A DNA stretch of 22,158 nt from an uncultured Eubacterium sp. (GCA_905236735.1 CAJOOU010000224.1:1-22158); one strand, 5' to 3'; shown: positions 7,935 to 15,184, counted from the first letter of the stretch. Notes: a model not told the origin generated them from the letters alone. Made by a program: numbers and translations.

Positions 7935-7938
7935 CAAA

Positions 7939-8057
7939 TATACCACAATGCAACGAGCCAAGCGCAAGTTTACTTGCATTTGGCGACTGCATAGTGATAA
8001 TAGCCGCTTGCGGCTATTATACCACAAAACGACGAGGAAAATGCAAATTTATTTTGT
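7939..8057. repeat. Direct repeat pair with two strong hairpins (possible dispersed intergenic element)
   Basis: TATACCACAA occurs at 7939-7948 and 8018-8027, 79 bases apart. The similarity continues, with changes, for about 28 further bases (about 28 of 38 positions alike). Between and within the copies are two hairpins. Hairpin A pairs ATGCA (7948-7952) with TGCAT (7988-7992) and 7957-7969 with 7972-7984, with one C-A mismatch and one G-T pair. Hairpin B has perfect 11-bp arms, ATAATAGCCGC (7997-8007) and GCGGCTATTAT (8010-8020). No open reading frame is present. The layout resembles short palindromic intergenic repeats, but only one copy is in the window. Confidence 0.6.
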
Positions 8058-8058
8058 A

Positions 8059-8088
8059 TTGACATCCCGGCATTTTAATGCTTATAAT
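8059..8088 (+). promoter_or_regulatory. Consensus promoter of the zinc-ribbon gene
   Basis: Perfect TTGACA (8059-8064) and TATAAT (8083-8088) with an 18-base spacer. The -35 box lies at the end of the upstream repeat element, so insertion of that element may have shaped the promoter (inference). Confidence 0.82.
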
Positions 8089-8109
8089 ACAACTGTAAAC
8101 TGTATTATA
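8083..8109. promoter_or_regulatory. 9-bp dyad overlapping the -10 box: candidate operator
   Basis: TATAATACA (8083-8091) and TGTATTATA (8101-8109) are perfect inverted repeats separated by 9 bases. The left arm contains the -10 box and the right arm lies in the first transcribed bases. This is a standard position for a repressor. As RNA it could also form a weak hairpin, but there is no U-run after it. Confidence 0.5.
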
Positions 8110-8138
8110 TTTGTAACACGGTAGTAAGGAGGGGTTAT

Positions 8139-8795
8139 ATGTCTTTTATATTCAAATGCAATGATTGCGGCAGGGGGTTTACCACCAAACAGCTTGAAAA
8201 ATCAGGTCTTAACAAAATGTTCAAACAGCAGTATATAGCACCTGTCACTTCCACATTATCCGCAGGCGCATACTCACTACACCCGGTTATGGTATGCCCG
8301 TACTGCCTGTCCAAAAACACAGGTCACACAACCGAATCCGCAAGGGTAAGTATGCTTATCGGCAAAATAAACGGTTCCTACCCCAAGCCGGACAGGATGC
8401 GCTACGAATATCTCCAGCTGCTACAATGTTTTAAGGACTGCTTTGTTAATGCAAATTTAAACACAGGAGAAGTTTTCGGCATGAACGGAGACGGCGAAAG
8501 GCTGATCAAAGAGGCTTTAGATGAATCTTCAGACATTCAAACCGTTATAAACAAGCTCAGCAACGAATTTATCCGCCCAATAATAATACATGACAAAGCC
8601 AATGATTCATACTTTGTAAAAAAGAAAGAAAAAACAATATTTGCCGCCAGGTTTAACCCTGAGTCCGGAGAATACGATATCTCCGACAACGGCAATGATT
8701 TTATCTCATATTCATCAGACCCCGACCGGGTGAAAAAAATAGTGCGGGCCGGCGCAAAAGTAATAGGCGACTACTCATCGTTTATAGAAATATAA
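8139..8795 (+). CDS. Unrecognised zinc-ribbon protein
   Basis: 218 residues, not assigned to a family. Two Cys pairs, FKCNDCG (Cys7, Cys10) and MVCPYCLS (Cys53, Cys56), form a likely zinc ribbon with a long 42-residue insert. No membrane segment or signal peptide is seen, so the protein is probably cytoplasmic. The middle (about 65-135) looks helical. The C-terminal part (about 140-218) looks like mixed beta with FVKKKEKTIFAARFN. No catalytic motif is evident. AAGGAGGGG lies before the start, the promoter is consensus with a dyad over it, and a terminator follows, so it is a tightly controlled single-gene unit. Confidence 0.75.
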   Translation: MSFIFKCNDCGRGFTTKQLEKSGLNKMFKQQYIAPVTSTLSAGAYSLHPVMVCPYCLSKNTGHTTESARVSMLIGKINGSYPKPDRMRYEYLQLLQCFKDCFVNANLNTGEVFGMNGDGERLIKEALDESSDIQTVINKLSNEFIRPIIIHDKANDSYFVKKKEKTIFAARFNPESGEYDISDNGNDFISYSSDPDRVKKIVRAGAKVIGDYSSFIEI

Positions 8796-8802
8796 TAAAT
8801 CA

Positions 8803-8826
8803 GGCGGGCACTTTAAGGTGCCCGCC
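8803..8826. terminator. Terminator between the zinc-ribbon gene and the FAD oxidoreductase gene
   Basis: Perfect 9-bp GC-rich stem, GGCGGGCAC (8803-8811) and GTGCCCGCC (8818-8826), with a 6-base loop. It is followed by AAATTTTATTT on plus. It lies between convergent genes and may serve both, more clearly the plus strand. Confidence 0.75.
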
Positions 8827-8831
8827 AAATT

Positions 8832-10553
8832 TTATTTACCGCAGTACTTTGCCGCTTCACATCCGGCAATATAGCCTTCGTTATATGCCATGGTAAGCGA
8901 TGAGAATATACCTTCAAGGAAATCCACACACACATCACCGTGTCCCATAATACCTCTAGTATTGTCTCCACAGGCATACAGGCCTTCTATTGGTTTACCT
9001 CCCTTAAGAACGGATGCATTTTCGTTTATTGTCATTCCGCCTATAGAATTTTCGTGGAACATCTTCATTTTTATAGCATAAAACGGTCCCTCAGAAAGCG
9101 GAATACTATCATGCTTAGGTTTCATAAAGTCCGGAAAATCCGGTGGGAATACCCTGGGCTTTTGGGTAGACTCATTATATTCATCTACAAGTTTCATAAA
9201 GCCAGCTTTATCTTTAAATCCGCACTTGTCTGCGAGTTCTTCTATGCTGTCTGCCATTATAACAGCTCCGTCTTCAGCTTCTTCGACAAACACCTCTCTC
9301 CAGTTTTTCTGGAAAGCCGGAAGATCCATTTCAAATGACTGAGGCGGCTCTGCCATAGCCTCTTCGATGGCCGTCCGGCAGATTTTATCATCTACTATCT
9401 TGTATCCGAACCACCTGCTCGTTTGGGTGAGGGCACTCGTTTCCACACCCATCTGTCCGTGAAATTCGTTTCCATCGCAATCCACCTCAAATCCGTCCTG
9501 ATTCTGGTATACTGCCATTGATGCACAGGGATACGGATGTCTCATAGGTCCAAACATATTTACTCTTCTGTTTACATAGTCAATATCCGCTCCTATCTCA
9601 TCGCACATAAGTATGCCGTCTCCCGTACAGCCGGCACCGGTAAATATGTGCACCGGCTCCTTGCCCTCATCCTCATAGAAAAGCGGGGCAAACTTTTTCA
9701 TCAGTTCCTTGTTTCTGCTAAAAGCTCCAGCAGCCACAATTACCGCCTTTGAGCGAATCTCGATTTCTCCGCCTTCATCTTCTGCAAGTACTCCGCATAT
9801 ACCTCCGTCCGGAGAAGTAATAAGCTTCTTTCCTCTTGTTTTGAGAAGGATTTCTCCTCCCTTTCCAAGAAAATCCTCCTGCATTTTTTCCGCCATATAT
9901 GAGCCTATCTCACCCGGACCTATCATTCTGTCTATACGCTTTTTTGCATCCTTCCACGGTCTTTTGGCTATAAGCATCGGAGAGGGTTCAAACGGTCCCA
10001 TTTTGCCGCCTTTTACCTCATAATCCTCCGTCACATTATGTTCATCTATAAGCCAGTTGGCAAACTCCTCATTTGCCTCAAACATCCTCTTTAAAAGAGC
10101 TTTGTCTACATTGGGAATCTTCTCTACAAAATCATTGTATTTCCTTTCCCTTGTATCTTCGAGTCCGAGGTTTTCTGCTCCCTTACACCAGTGTATACGG
10201 AAACCTCCCGCATACCATGAGCTGCCTCCGACTTCGTGCATTTTTTCAAGGACTATGACCTTAAGTCCGCTATCCTGCACTTTATTTGCCGCGACAAGTC
10301 CGGAGCCTCCTCCTCCTACAACGCAGACATCACATTCTTTTATAATTTTATCATGTTTCTCTGCTGCCTGCGGTTTGGCATCTCCGTCATAAATACATCC
10401 GTTATGGCAGAGTTTCGCACATATTCCGCAGGAAACACATTTTTCGGAATCTATCCAGTATTTGGCCCCCTTAAACCTTATAGCGCTTTGAGGACAGGCC
10501 GTTCTGCATCTGTGACAGCAGCTGCAGAGCTGTTGCTTGATTATATAGGACAT
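8832..10553 (-). CDS. Ferredoxin-FAD oxidoreductase (fumarate reductase/flavocytochrome c-type flavoprotein)
   Basis: 573 residues. The N-terminal 60 residues hold two 4Fe-4S sites: Cys10, 13, 16 and 20 (CSCCHRCRTACP) and Cys39, 42, 45 and 49 (CVSCGICAKLC). A short linker leads to an FAD-binding fold, VVGGGGSGLVAA at 78-89, then VLEKMHEVGGSSWYAGG. The C-terminus has GLYACGDNTRGIMGHGD, the late FAD-contact motif of the FAD_binding_2 family. Such proteins reduce unsaturated acids (fumarate, urocanate, cinnamate-type) or related substrates, with electrons arriving through the clusters. No heme motif, Tat or Sec signal is seen, so it is probably cytoplasmic. The start at 10553 is chosen for GGAGGGGG upstream and because the ferredoxin begins there. 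The substrate is unknown. Confidence 0.85.
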   Translation of the reverse strand: MSYIIKQQLCSCCHRCRTACPQSAIRFKGAKYWIDSEKCVSCGICAKLCHNGCIYDGDAKPQAAEKHDKIIKECDVCVVGGGGSGLVAANKVQDSGLKVIVLEKMHEVGGSSWYAGGFRIHWCKGAENLGLEDTRERKYNDFVEKIPNVDKALLKRMFEANEEFANWLIDEHNVTEDYEVKGGKMGPFEPSPMLIAKRPWKDAKKRIDRMIGPGEIGSYMAEKMQEDFLGKGGEILLKTRGKKLITSPDGGICGVLAEDEGGEIEIRSKAVIVAAGAFSRNKELMKKFAPLFYEDEGKEPVHIFTGAGCTGDGILMCDEIGADIDYVNRRVNMFGPMRHPYPCASMAVYQNQDGFEVDCDGNEFHGQMGVETSALTQTSRWFGYKIVDDKICRTAIEEAMAEPPQSFEMDLPAFQKNWREVFVEEAEDGAVIMADSIEELADKCGFKDKAGFMKLVDEYNESTQKPRVFPPDFPDFMKPKHDSIPLSEGPFYAIKMKMFHENSIGGMTINENASVLKGGKPIEGLYACGDNTRGIMGHGDVCVDFLEGIFSSLTMAYNEGYIAGCEAAKYCGK

Positions 10554-10675
10554 TAAAAATACCCCCTCCTTCGTTTTTTGTAATTTTACCAAAATACCGG
10601 ACTCTCTTTAGTATCTTTACTTGATAGAAAATGTGTACTTTTTTTCCAGATTCAAAATTTCCCACAAGATAATAA

Positions 10676-10710
10676 AAACCGCCTATATGCATTTGCATAT
10701 AGACGGCTTT
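10676..10710 (-). terminator. Terminator after the 51-residue gene
   Basis: The hairpin pairs CTATATGC (10683-10690) with GCATATAG (10695-10702), extended by CCG/CGG with one mismatch on each side. On the minus strand it ends in GGTTTTTATT, a good U-tract. A smaller stem, TAGGCT/AGCCTA (10713-10730), overlaps the stop codon just before it. Confidence 0.75.
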
Positions 10711-10727
10711 GTTAGGCTGACGATAGC

Positions 10728-10883
10728 CTAGGCCTGCATTCTCTCCGGCAGATCGCTCTCAGTCTTACTTTCGCCTTCCTTACTACGCTCTCCGAAAACA
10801 TACATCGCAAGGTTGCGGTCGCTTTCTTCCACTTTGCTTAAATAAGACTTTCTGAGTTCTGCTACTGATGTGATGTTTGACAT
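10728..10883 (-). CDS. Unrecognised 51-residue protein
   Basis: Short, hydrophilic and charged, beginning MSNITSVAELRKSYLSKVEE and ending DLPERMQA. There are no Cys residues, membrane segment or signal peptide. It reads as a helical first half, a MYVFGE turn, and a disordered Ser/Glu/Lys-rich tail. The start at 10883 is chosen over an upstream ATG at 10910, which has no ribosome binding site. AAGGGGG stands about 11 bases before 10883, slightly long. Its own extended -10 promoter upstream and a strong terminator right after make it a convincing stand-alone gene despite its size. It sits between the ferredoxin-FAD gene and the DUF3343 gene. Function is unknown. Confidence 0.65.
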   Translation of the reverse strand: MSNITSVAELRKSYLSKVEESDRNLAMYVFGERSKEGESKTESDLPERMQA

Positions 10884-10919
10884 TGGATCTTCGTCCCCCT
10901 TGTTTATCATTCGGTTTTT

Positions 10920-10948
10920 ATTCTACCACAAGATATATCGGTTGGAAA
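10920..10948 (-). promoter_or_regulatory. Promoter of the 51-residue gene
   Basis: Minus-strand TTTCCA (10943-10948), a 17-base spacer, and TAGAAT (10920-10925) preceded by TGG, which is an extended -10. The distance to the start codon is about 36 bases. Confidence 0.6.
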
Positions 10949-10980
10949 GCGAAAAAACACAACATCTATGAAAAAAAATT

Positions 10981-11226
10981 TTAAATTCCTTCTGCCCTGT
11001 ATATTTCCTCATACCCTGGGGCATCATTTTTTACGAGTTTTTCCATATCAGGATTAATCAGTTTTTTTACATCCGTGCCATCGTATTCAAATCGCACACA
11101 TACTCCGCAGCTCGAACTCAAAGCCCGGGGCACAGGCATTACTCTGGCAGGGATTTTTATTTCATCACAGGCCTTTTTAAATTTTACCGCTCCGATATGA
11201 GCGAAAAAAGTCGCTATGTATATCAT
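10981..11226 (-). CDS. DUF3343 (putative Se/S carrier) protein
   Basis: 81 residues, the normal length of DUF3343. It shows the family's MPVPRALSSSCGVCVRF segment, with Cys40 and Cys43 as likely chalcogen-carrying or redox residues, and an N-terminal MIYIATFFAHIGAVKFKKAC strand-helix. The family is described as a putative selenium or sulfur carrier found beside YedE and TusA-like genes; its biochemistry is not established. Its start overlaps the stop of the tusA-like gene by one base (TAATG), so it is translated with it. No convincing terminator hairpin follows, only an A/T-rich run. Confidence 0.8.
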   Translation of the reverse strand: MIYIATFFAHIGAVKFKKACDEIKIPARVMPVPRALSSSCGVCVRFEYDGTDVKKLINPDMEKLVKNDAPGYEEIYRAEGI

Positions 11227-11432
11227 TACTTTGTAATATGGAGTGTGAATTCTCCGCCATCTTCATCTGCAGATACCGAATATCCCTGGTGAGTGGCAAA
11301 CCTTGTCACATTTTCCTTTGCCGTAGTGTTATCCACTATTACATCATATGAAGACTCTCCTTTGGCAAGTGCCTTCTTTGTTAAAATAACAGGTTCCGGG
11401 CACGAAAGTCCGCGAGCATCTATAGTCTGCAT
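11226..11432 (-). CDS. TusA/YedF-like sulfur- or selenium-relay protein
   Basis: 68 residues. The diagnostic TusA motif CPEP (11-14, within DARGLSCPEPVILTKKAL) supplies the persulfide-carrying Cys11. The rest matches the two-layer fold (YDVIVDNTTAKENVTRFA). The family passes sulfur between a desulfurase or transporter and acceptors. In selenium-type clusters the related YedF accompanies YedE. This copy has only the TusA domain and not the longer YedF C-terminal part; the DUF3343 gene next door may supply that missing part (inference). AGGAGG lies before the start and overlaps the yedE stop. Confidence 0.85.
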   Translation of the reverse strand: MQTIDARGLSCPEPVILTKKALAKGESSYDVIVDNTTAKENVTRFATHQGYSVSADEDGGEFTLHITK

Positions 11433-11442
11433 AATTTTCCTC

Positions 11443-12531
11443 CTATTTATCCTGTTTTCCGAATGTGTTTATGCATCCGATCAGCGCAACTACCACTATA
11501 CCAATAACAACGGCAATCTTTCCGTTTAATGTAGCTCCGTCCGCACTTGAAGCAAGGCCGAAGTTATGCGCAAAGGCAGCACCTGTGAAAAGTCCAAGCA
11601 CTGTAATTGCACTGTCGGAATTTCCTTCTCCCGAGAGAATAAGCTGTCTGAGCGGGCATCCTCCGAGAAGCACGCATCCGAATCCTGTAAGGAAAAGTCC
11701 GAGGAAATTCCATACTCCGTCAGTATGTGCAACCGGCTGTCCTTCAAATCCAAGTGTAAAGTATGTAGCGTCTGTAACTCCCGTAAGAATAAGGTTTACT
11801 ACAAAGGCACTTACCAAAATAGCAACAAAACCAAGTATGAGTTTTGATTCTTTGAAAAGTACAAGGTCACGAATACCTCCAACCATGCAAAGACGGGTTC
11901 TCTGTGCAAGCGCACCTACGATAAGTCCCGCAACAAGGCTTATGGCAATTGCAGCATGCTTTGCTCCCGGGCCTGCTCCTTCTTCGCTAAAGAAGATAAA
12001 TGCCGGTGCTGCAACAAGAAGTATAAGGAGTACGACCTGTACTACCGGAAGTACGATTCCGTCTGTAATCGGCTGGGCATATGTACGCTTTAACGAATAT
12101 CCCTTGTTTAAGAAAAAGATTCCCACAAGAATACCGCAAACAAATCCCACAAGTCCAACAACCGCATTAAGATCTCCACCTGCTATTCTGAGAATCATTC
12201 TAAACGGGCAGCCGAGGAACATAAGGCATCCAATCATTACAAAAAATCCGAGCACAAATCTTGTAACAGGTGAGCTTCCTCCTTTTGCCGCAAATTCCTT
12301 TTTAGCAAATGCAACAATGAAACTTCCGAGTACAAGACCAATAATTTCCGGTCTGATATACTGTACCGGCGCTGCTCTGTGCACTCCGAGTCCGCCTGCA
12401 GTGTCTCTTATAAAGCAGGCTATACAAAATCCCATGTTGGCCGGATTGCCGAAATAAACCAAAAGCGAAGCAATCGCTCCGATAATAATACCGGCAATCA
12501 CAATAAATACTTTTTCATTCTTTGTTTCCAT
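11443..12531 (-). CDS. yedE: YedE/YeeE-family inner-membrane transporter (putative selenium or thiosulfate uptake)
   Basis: 362 residues, strongly hydrophobic, about nine or ten membrane segments. The protein is internally doubled: MGFCIACFIRD (34-42) with GCPFR (107-111) in the first half, and RLCMVGGIRD (213-222) with GCPLR (291-295) in the second. In the thiosulfate transporter TsuA (YeeE) such Cys residues line the pore. The CIACFIRDTAGGLGVHRAAP form is the one I associate with the selenium-metabolism YedE subgroup. GGAGGATG precedes the start. The tusA-like gene begins 10 bases after it and DUF3343 follows, so the three form an operon. It is divergent from a desulfurase-family gene. Whether the cargo is selenium or sulfur compounds is not settled. 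Confidence 0.85.
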   Translation of the reverse strand: METKNEKVFIVIAGIIIGAIASLLVYFGNPANMGFCIACFIRDTAGGLGVHRAAPVQYIRPEIIGLVLGSFIVAFAKKEFAAKGGSSPVTRFVLGFFVMIGCLMFLGCPFRMILRIAGGDLNAVVGLVGFVCGILVGIFFLNKGYSLKRTYAQPITDGIVLPVVQVVLLILLVAAPAFIFFSEEGAGPGAKHAAIAISLVAGLIVGALAQRTRLCMVGGIRDLVLFKESKLILGFVAILVSAFVVNLILTGVTDATYFTLGFEGQPVAHTDGVWNFLGLFLTGFGCVLLGGCPLRQLILSGEGNSDSAITVLGLFTGAAFAHNFGLASSADGATLNGKIAVVIGIVVVALIGCINTFGKQDK

Positions 12532-12600
12532 TTCATCCTCCTATAAATATTTATTAACACGACTTATAATAACATAAATTACGCAAATAAGAAAGTTTGC

Positions 12601-12629
12601 TTGCTTCATAGGCTATATTTATTTAAAAT
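12601..12629 (+). promoter_or_regulatory. Likely promoter of the cysteine desulfurase-family gene
   Basis: TTGCTT (12601-12606), a 17-base spacer and TAAAAT (12624-12629), in the 134-base divergent region. The sequence is AT-rich and other -10-like boxes exist, including TATTAT on minus at about 12565 for yedE, so the placement is tentative. Confidence 0.4.
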
Positions 12630-12665
12630 AGCTATTATTAAGAATTTATCAGGAGAAGCAATATA

Positions 12666-13814
12666 ATGAAAATATATCTCGACAACGCCTGCACATCTTT
12701 TCCCAAGCCAAAGTCTGTCCCTATAGCTATGGCTGACTACATCGCAAATGCCGGAGTTAATATAGGAAGAGGCTGCTACGGTGAGGCTTACGACGCTGAA
12801 GCCAAAGTCTATGAAACGCGTCAGCTTTTATGCTCTCTTTTCGGTGGGGACGATCCGAAAAATGTTGTATTTACAAAAAATGTCACAGAAAGCATCAACA
12901 TCCTTCTTAAAGGATTTTTAAAACCCGGCGACCATGTTTTAGTATCTTCAATGGAGCACAATGCGGTAATGCGTCCTTTAGTCCAGCTTAAAGAACGCGG
13001 TATATTCTTTTCAAGAATTCCGTGTGACAACGAAGGAAACCTAATCCTCTCCGAAACAGAAAACCTTATTTGCCCCGAAACAAAGCTCATAATCATGACT
13101 CACGCAAGTAATGTTTCGGGAAGCATCATGCCTATAGACAAAATAGGCAAAATATGTCAAAAACACGGTCTTAAACTTTTTGTAGACAGCGCTCAAAGTG
13201 CAGGCGCACTGCCAATTGATATGGAAGAAATGCACATAGATGCCCTCGCCTTTACCGGACATAAAGGACTGATGGGTCCCCAGGGCATCGGAGGATTTAT
13301 TCTAAAAGAGGAAATGGTAAATCTTATAGAGCCACTTATATCCGGCGGCACCGGCAGCATTAGCCACACCGAAGATATCCCATCATTTATGCCCGACCGC
13401 TTTGAAGCAGGCACTCTTAATATCCCGGGAATTATCGGCCTAAGAGAAGGGCTCCTTTTTATAAAAAATACAGGTACTGCCGCCATAAGAGAAAAAGAAG
13501 CAACTCTTACCAAAAGATTCTTAGACAAAATAAAAGCCCTGCCATCCGTAAAGATAGCAGGACCAAAAGATATTTTAAACAGATGCTCCGTAGTCTCTCT
13601 CCAGATAGACGGCAAAGACTCTGCCCTCATCTCCGATGCTCTTGACACTGAGTATGGCATCATGACCAGAGTCGGTCTCCACTGCGCGCCTTCTGCCCAC
13701 AAAACTTTAGGTACCTATCCGGAAGGAACAATACGATTTTCATTCGGATATTTCAATACCGAAGAAGAAACTGATGCCGCCATCAGAGCCCTTGAAAAAC
13801 TTTCAAAGTCCTAA
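12666..13814 (+). CDS. Class V aminotransferase / cysteine desulfurase-family protein
   Basis: PLP enzyme of 382 residues, complete. PLP-site marks are SSMEHNAVMRPL (His98), FVDSAQSAG (Asp174) and TGHKGLMGPQG with the Schiff-base Lys200. GLHCAPSAHKTLG places Cys340 where cysteine desulfurases carry the persulfide. The start MKIYLDNACTSFPKP is typical. It looks like the subfamily found with selenium-dependent hydroxylase and YedE clusters (the EF2568 type) rather than the NifS/IscS housekeeping enzyme. The likely reaction is release of S (or Se) from cysteine (or selenocysteine) to a carrier such as the TusA-like protein nearby. It is divergent from the yedE operon and has its own AGGAGA site and a terminator. 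Confidence 0.87.
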   Translation: MKIYLDNACTSFPKPKSVPIAMADYIANAGVNIGRGCYGEAYDAEAKVYETRQLLCSLFGGDDPKNVVFTKNVTESINILLKGFLKPGDHVLVSSMEHNAVMRPLVQLKERGIFFSRIPCDNEGNLILSETENLICPETKLIIMTHASNVSGSIMPIDKIGKICQKHGLKLFVDSAQSAGALPIDMEEMHIDALAFTGHKGLMGPQGIGGFILKEEMVNLIEPLISGGTGSISHTEDIPSFMPDRFEAGTLNIPGIIGLREGLLFIKNTGTAAIREKEATLTKRFLDKIKALPSVKIAGPKDILNRCSVVSLQIDGKDSALISDALDTEYGIMTRVGLHCAPSAHKTLGTYPEGTIRFSFGYFNTEEETDAAIRALEKLSKS

Positions 13815-13819
13815 AACAA

Positions 13820-13844
13820 AACCCATCCGAAAACCGGATGGGTT
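13820..13844. terminator. Bidirectional terminator between the desulfurase gene and metY
   Basis: Perfect 10-bp stem, AACCCATCCG (13820-13829) and CGGATGGGTT (13835-13844), with a 5-base loop. T-rich tracts follow on both strands (GTTTCTTTTT on plus, TTTGTTTTA on minus). It lies between convergent genes. Confidence 0.88.
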
Positions 13845-13852
13845 GTTTCTTT

Positions 13853-15130
13853 TTATATAGCTTTTAATGCCTGCTCTAAATCTTCTATAATATCGTCTGC
13901 ATTTTCAATACCAACCGAAAATCTTATTAAATCAGGTCTTACACCGCCCGCGATAAGTTCTTCGTCTGTAAGCTGACGATGTGTTGATGATGCAGGATGA
14001 AGTACGCAGGTATGAGCATCTGCCACATGAGTTGCAATGATAGCAAGTTTAAGATGCTTCATAAACTCTTCTGCTGCAGATCTTCCGCCTTCTACACCAA
14101 ATGAAATTACTCCGCACGAGCCGTCCGGCATATATTTCTTTGCTCTTTCATAATACTTATTGCTCTTAAGTCCCGGATAAGTAACATATGAAACCTTCGG
14201 ATGATTCTCTAAAAATTCCGCAACCTTCTGCGCATTTTCGCAGTGTCTCTGCACTCTTACCGCAAGTGACTCAAGTCCGAGATTTAATATATAGCAGTTC
14301 ATCGGTGAAGGGATAGAGCCCAGATCTCTCATAAGCTGCGCTGTTGCCTTTGTGATAAATGCTCCTTCCTTTCCGAATTTCTCGGCATATGTAATACCAT
14401 GATATGATTCATCCGGAGTACACAGTCCCGGGAATTTTTCCTTGTGTGCCATCCAGTCAAAGTTACCCGAGTCAACTATTGCCCCGCCTACCGTGGCATC
14501 ATGACCGTCCATGTATTTTGTGGTTGAATGTATTACAATATCCGCACCCCACTCTATCGGTCTGCAGTTAATCGGAGTAGCAAATGTATTATCGATAATA
14601 AGCGGCACCCCATGTGAATGTGCGGCCTTTGCAAATCGTTCTATATCGAATACTATAAGAGCAGGATTGGCTATAGTCTCTCCGAATACAGCCTTTGTAT
14701 TTGGTCTGAATGCTGCTTCAAGCTCTTCATCACTGCAATCCGGATCAACAAAGGTAAAATCTATACCCATCTTTCTCATAGTCACATTAAAGAGATTATA
14801 TGTACCTCCATATATGCTTGAAGATGCTACCACATGGTCTCCGGCCTGAGCTATATTAAACACTGAAAAGAAGGAAGCCGCCTGTCCCGATGAAGTAAGC
14901 ATACCTGCACTTCCGCCTTCAAGCTCAGCTATCTTCTTTGCCACAAGGTCGTTTGTGGGATTCTGAAGTCTGGTATAAAAATATCCTGAAGCTTCCAAAT
15001 CAAAAAGCTTGCCCATATCCTCACTTGTATCATACTTAAATGTTGTACTCTGTACTATCGGTATGAGTCTCGGCTCACCGTTTTTTGGCGTATATCCGCC
15101 TTCTATACATTTTGTTTCCTGTCTCATCAT
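13853..15130 (-). CDS. metY: O-acetylhomoserine sulfhydrylase
   Basis: PLP enzyme that makes homocysteine from O-acetylhomoserine and sulfide; some members use cysteine or thiol donors. 425 residues, the normal MetY length and longer than cystathionine synthases. Family marks are SGYFYTRLQNPTND, SSGQAA, IYGGTYNLF, the PLP Asp180 in LIIDNTFATP and the Schiff-base Lys205 in HSTTKYMDGH, plus a long insert (FPGLCTPDESYHG) typical of MetY. Two ATG codons start it; AAGGAG is 4 bases from the first and 7 from the second, so 15127 is also likely. It follows the rsmF-like gene by 54 bases, with no clear terminator between. It could use sulfide made available by the neighbouring sulfur-relay genes (inference). 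Confidence 0.92.
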   Translation of the reverse strand: MMRQETKCIEGGYTPKNGEPRLIPIVQSTTFKYDTSEDMGKLFDLEASGYFYTRLQNPTNDLVAKKIAELEGGSAGMLTSSGQAASFFSVFNIAQAGDHVVASSSIYGGTYNLFNVTMRKMGIDFTFVDPDCSDEELEAAFRPNTKAVFGETIANPALIVFDIERFAKAAHSHGVPLIIDNTFATPINCRPIEWGADIVIHSTTKYMDGHDATVGGAIVDSGNFDWMAHKEKFPGLCTPDESYHGITYAEKFGKEGAFITKATAQLMRDLGSIPSPMNCYILNLGLESLAVRVQRHCENAQKVAEFLENHPKVSYVTYPGLKSNKYYERAKKYMPDGSCGVISFGVEGGRSAAEEFMKHLKLAIIATHVADAHTCVLHPASSTHRQLTDEELIAGGVRPDLIRFSVGIENADDIIEDLEQALKAI

Positions 15131-15184
15131 GTATCTCCTTCCAAATTTATCCTTAACTATCTTACCATATTGTTTTGTCTTACT

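Noticed and set aside
7939..8057. CRISPR array
   Set aside because: Only two diverged repeat copies with internal hairpins; no regular spacers and no cas genes.
11465..12457. 330-codon plus-strand frame opposite yedE
   Set aside because: It is rich in Pro, Ser, Thr and Ala, an artefact of the hydrophobic codons of yedE on the other strand. It has no family resemblance.
13193..13702. Minus-strand frame opposite the desulfurase-family gene
   Set aside because: Shadow of a gene with all PLP motifs on plus; Ser/Ile/Pro-rich product without homology.
15131..15184. SAM or T-box riboswitch in front of metY
   Set aside because: The gap to the upstream gene is only 54 bases, too short for either structure.
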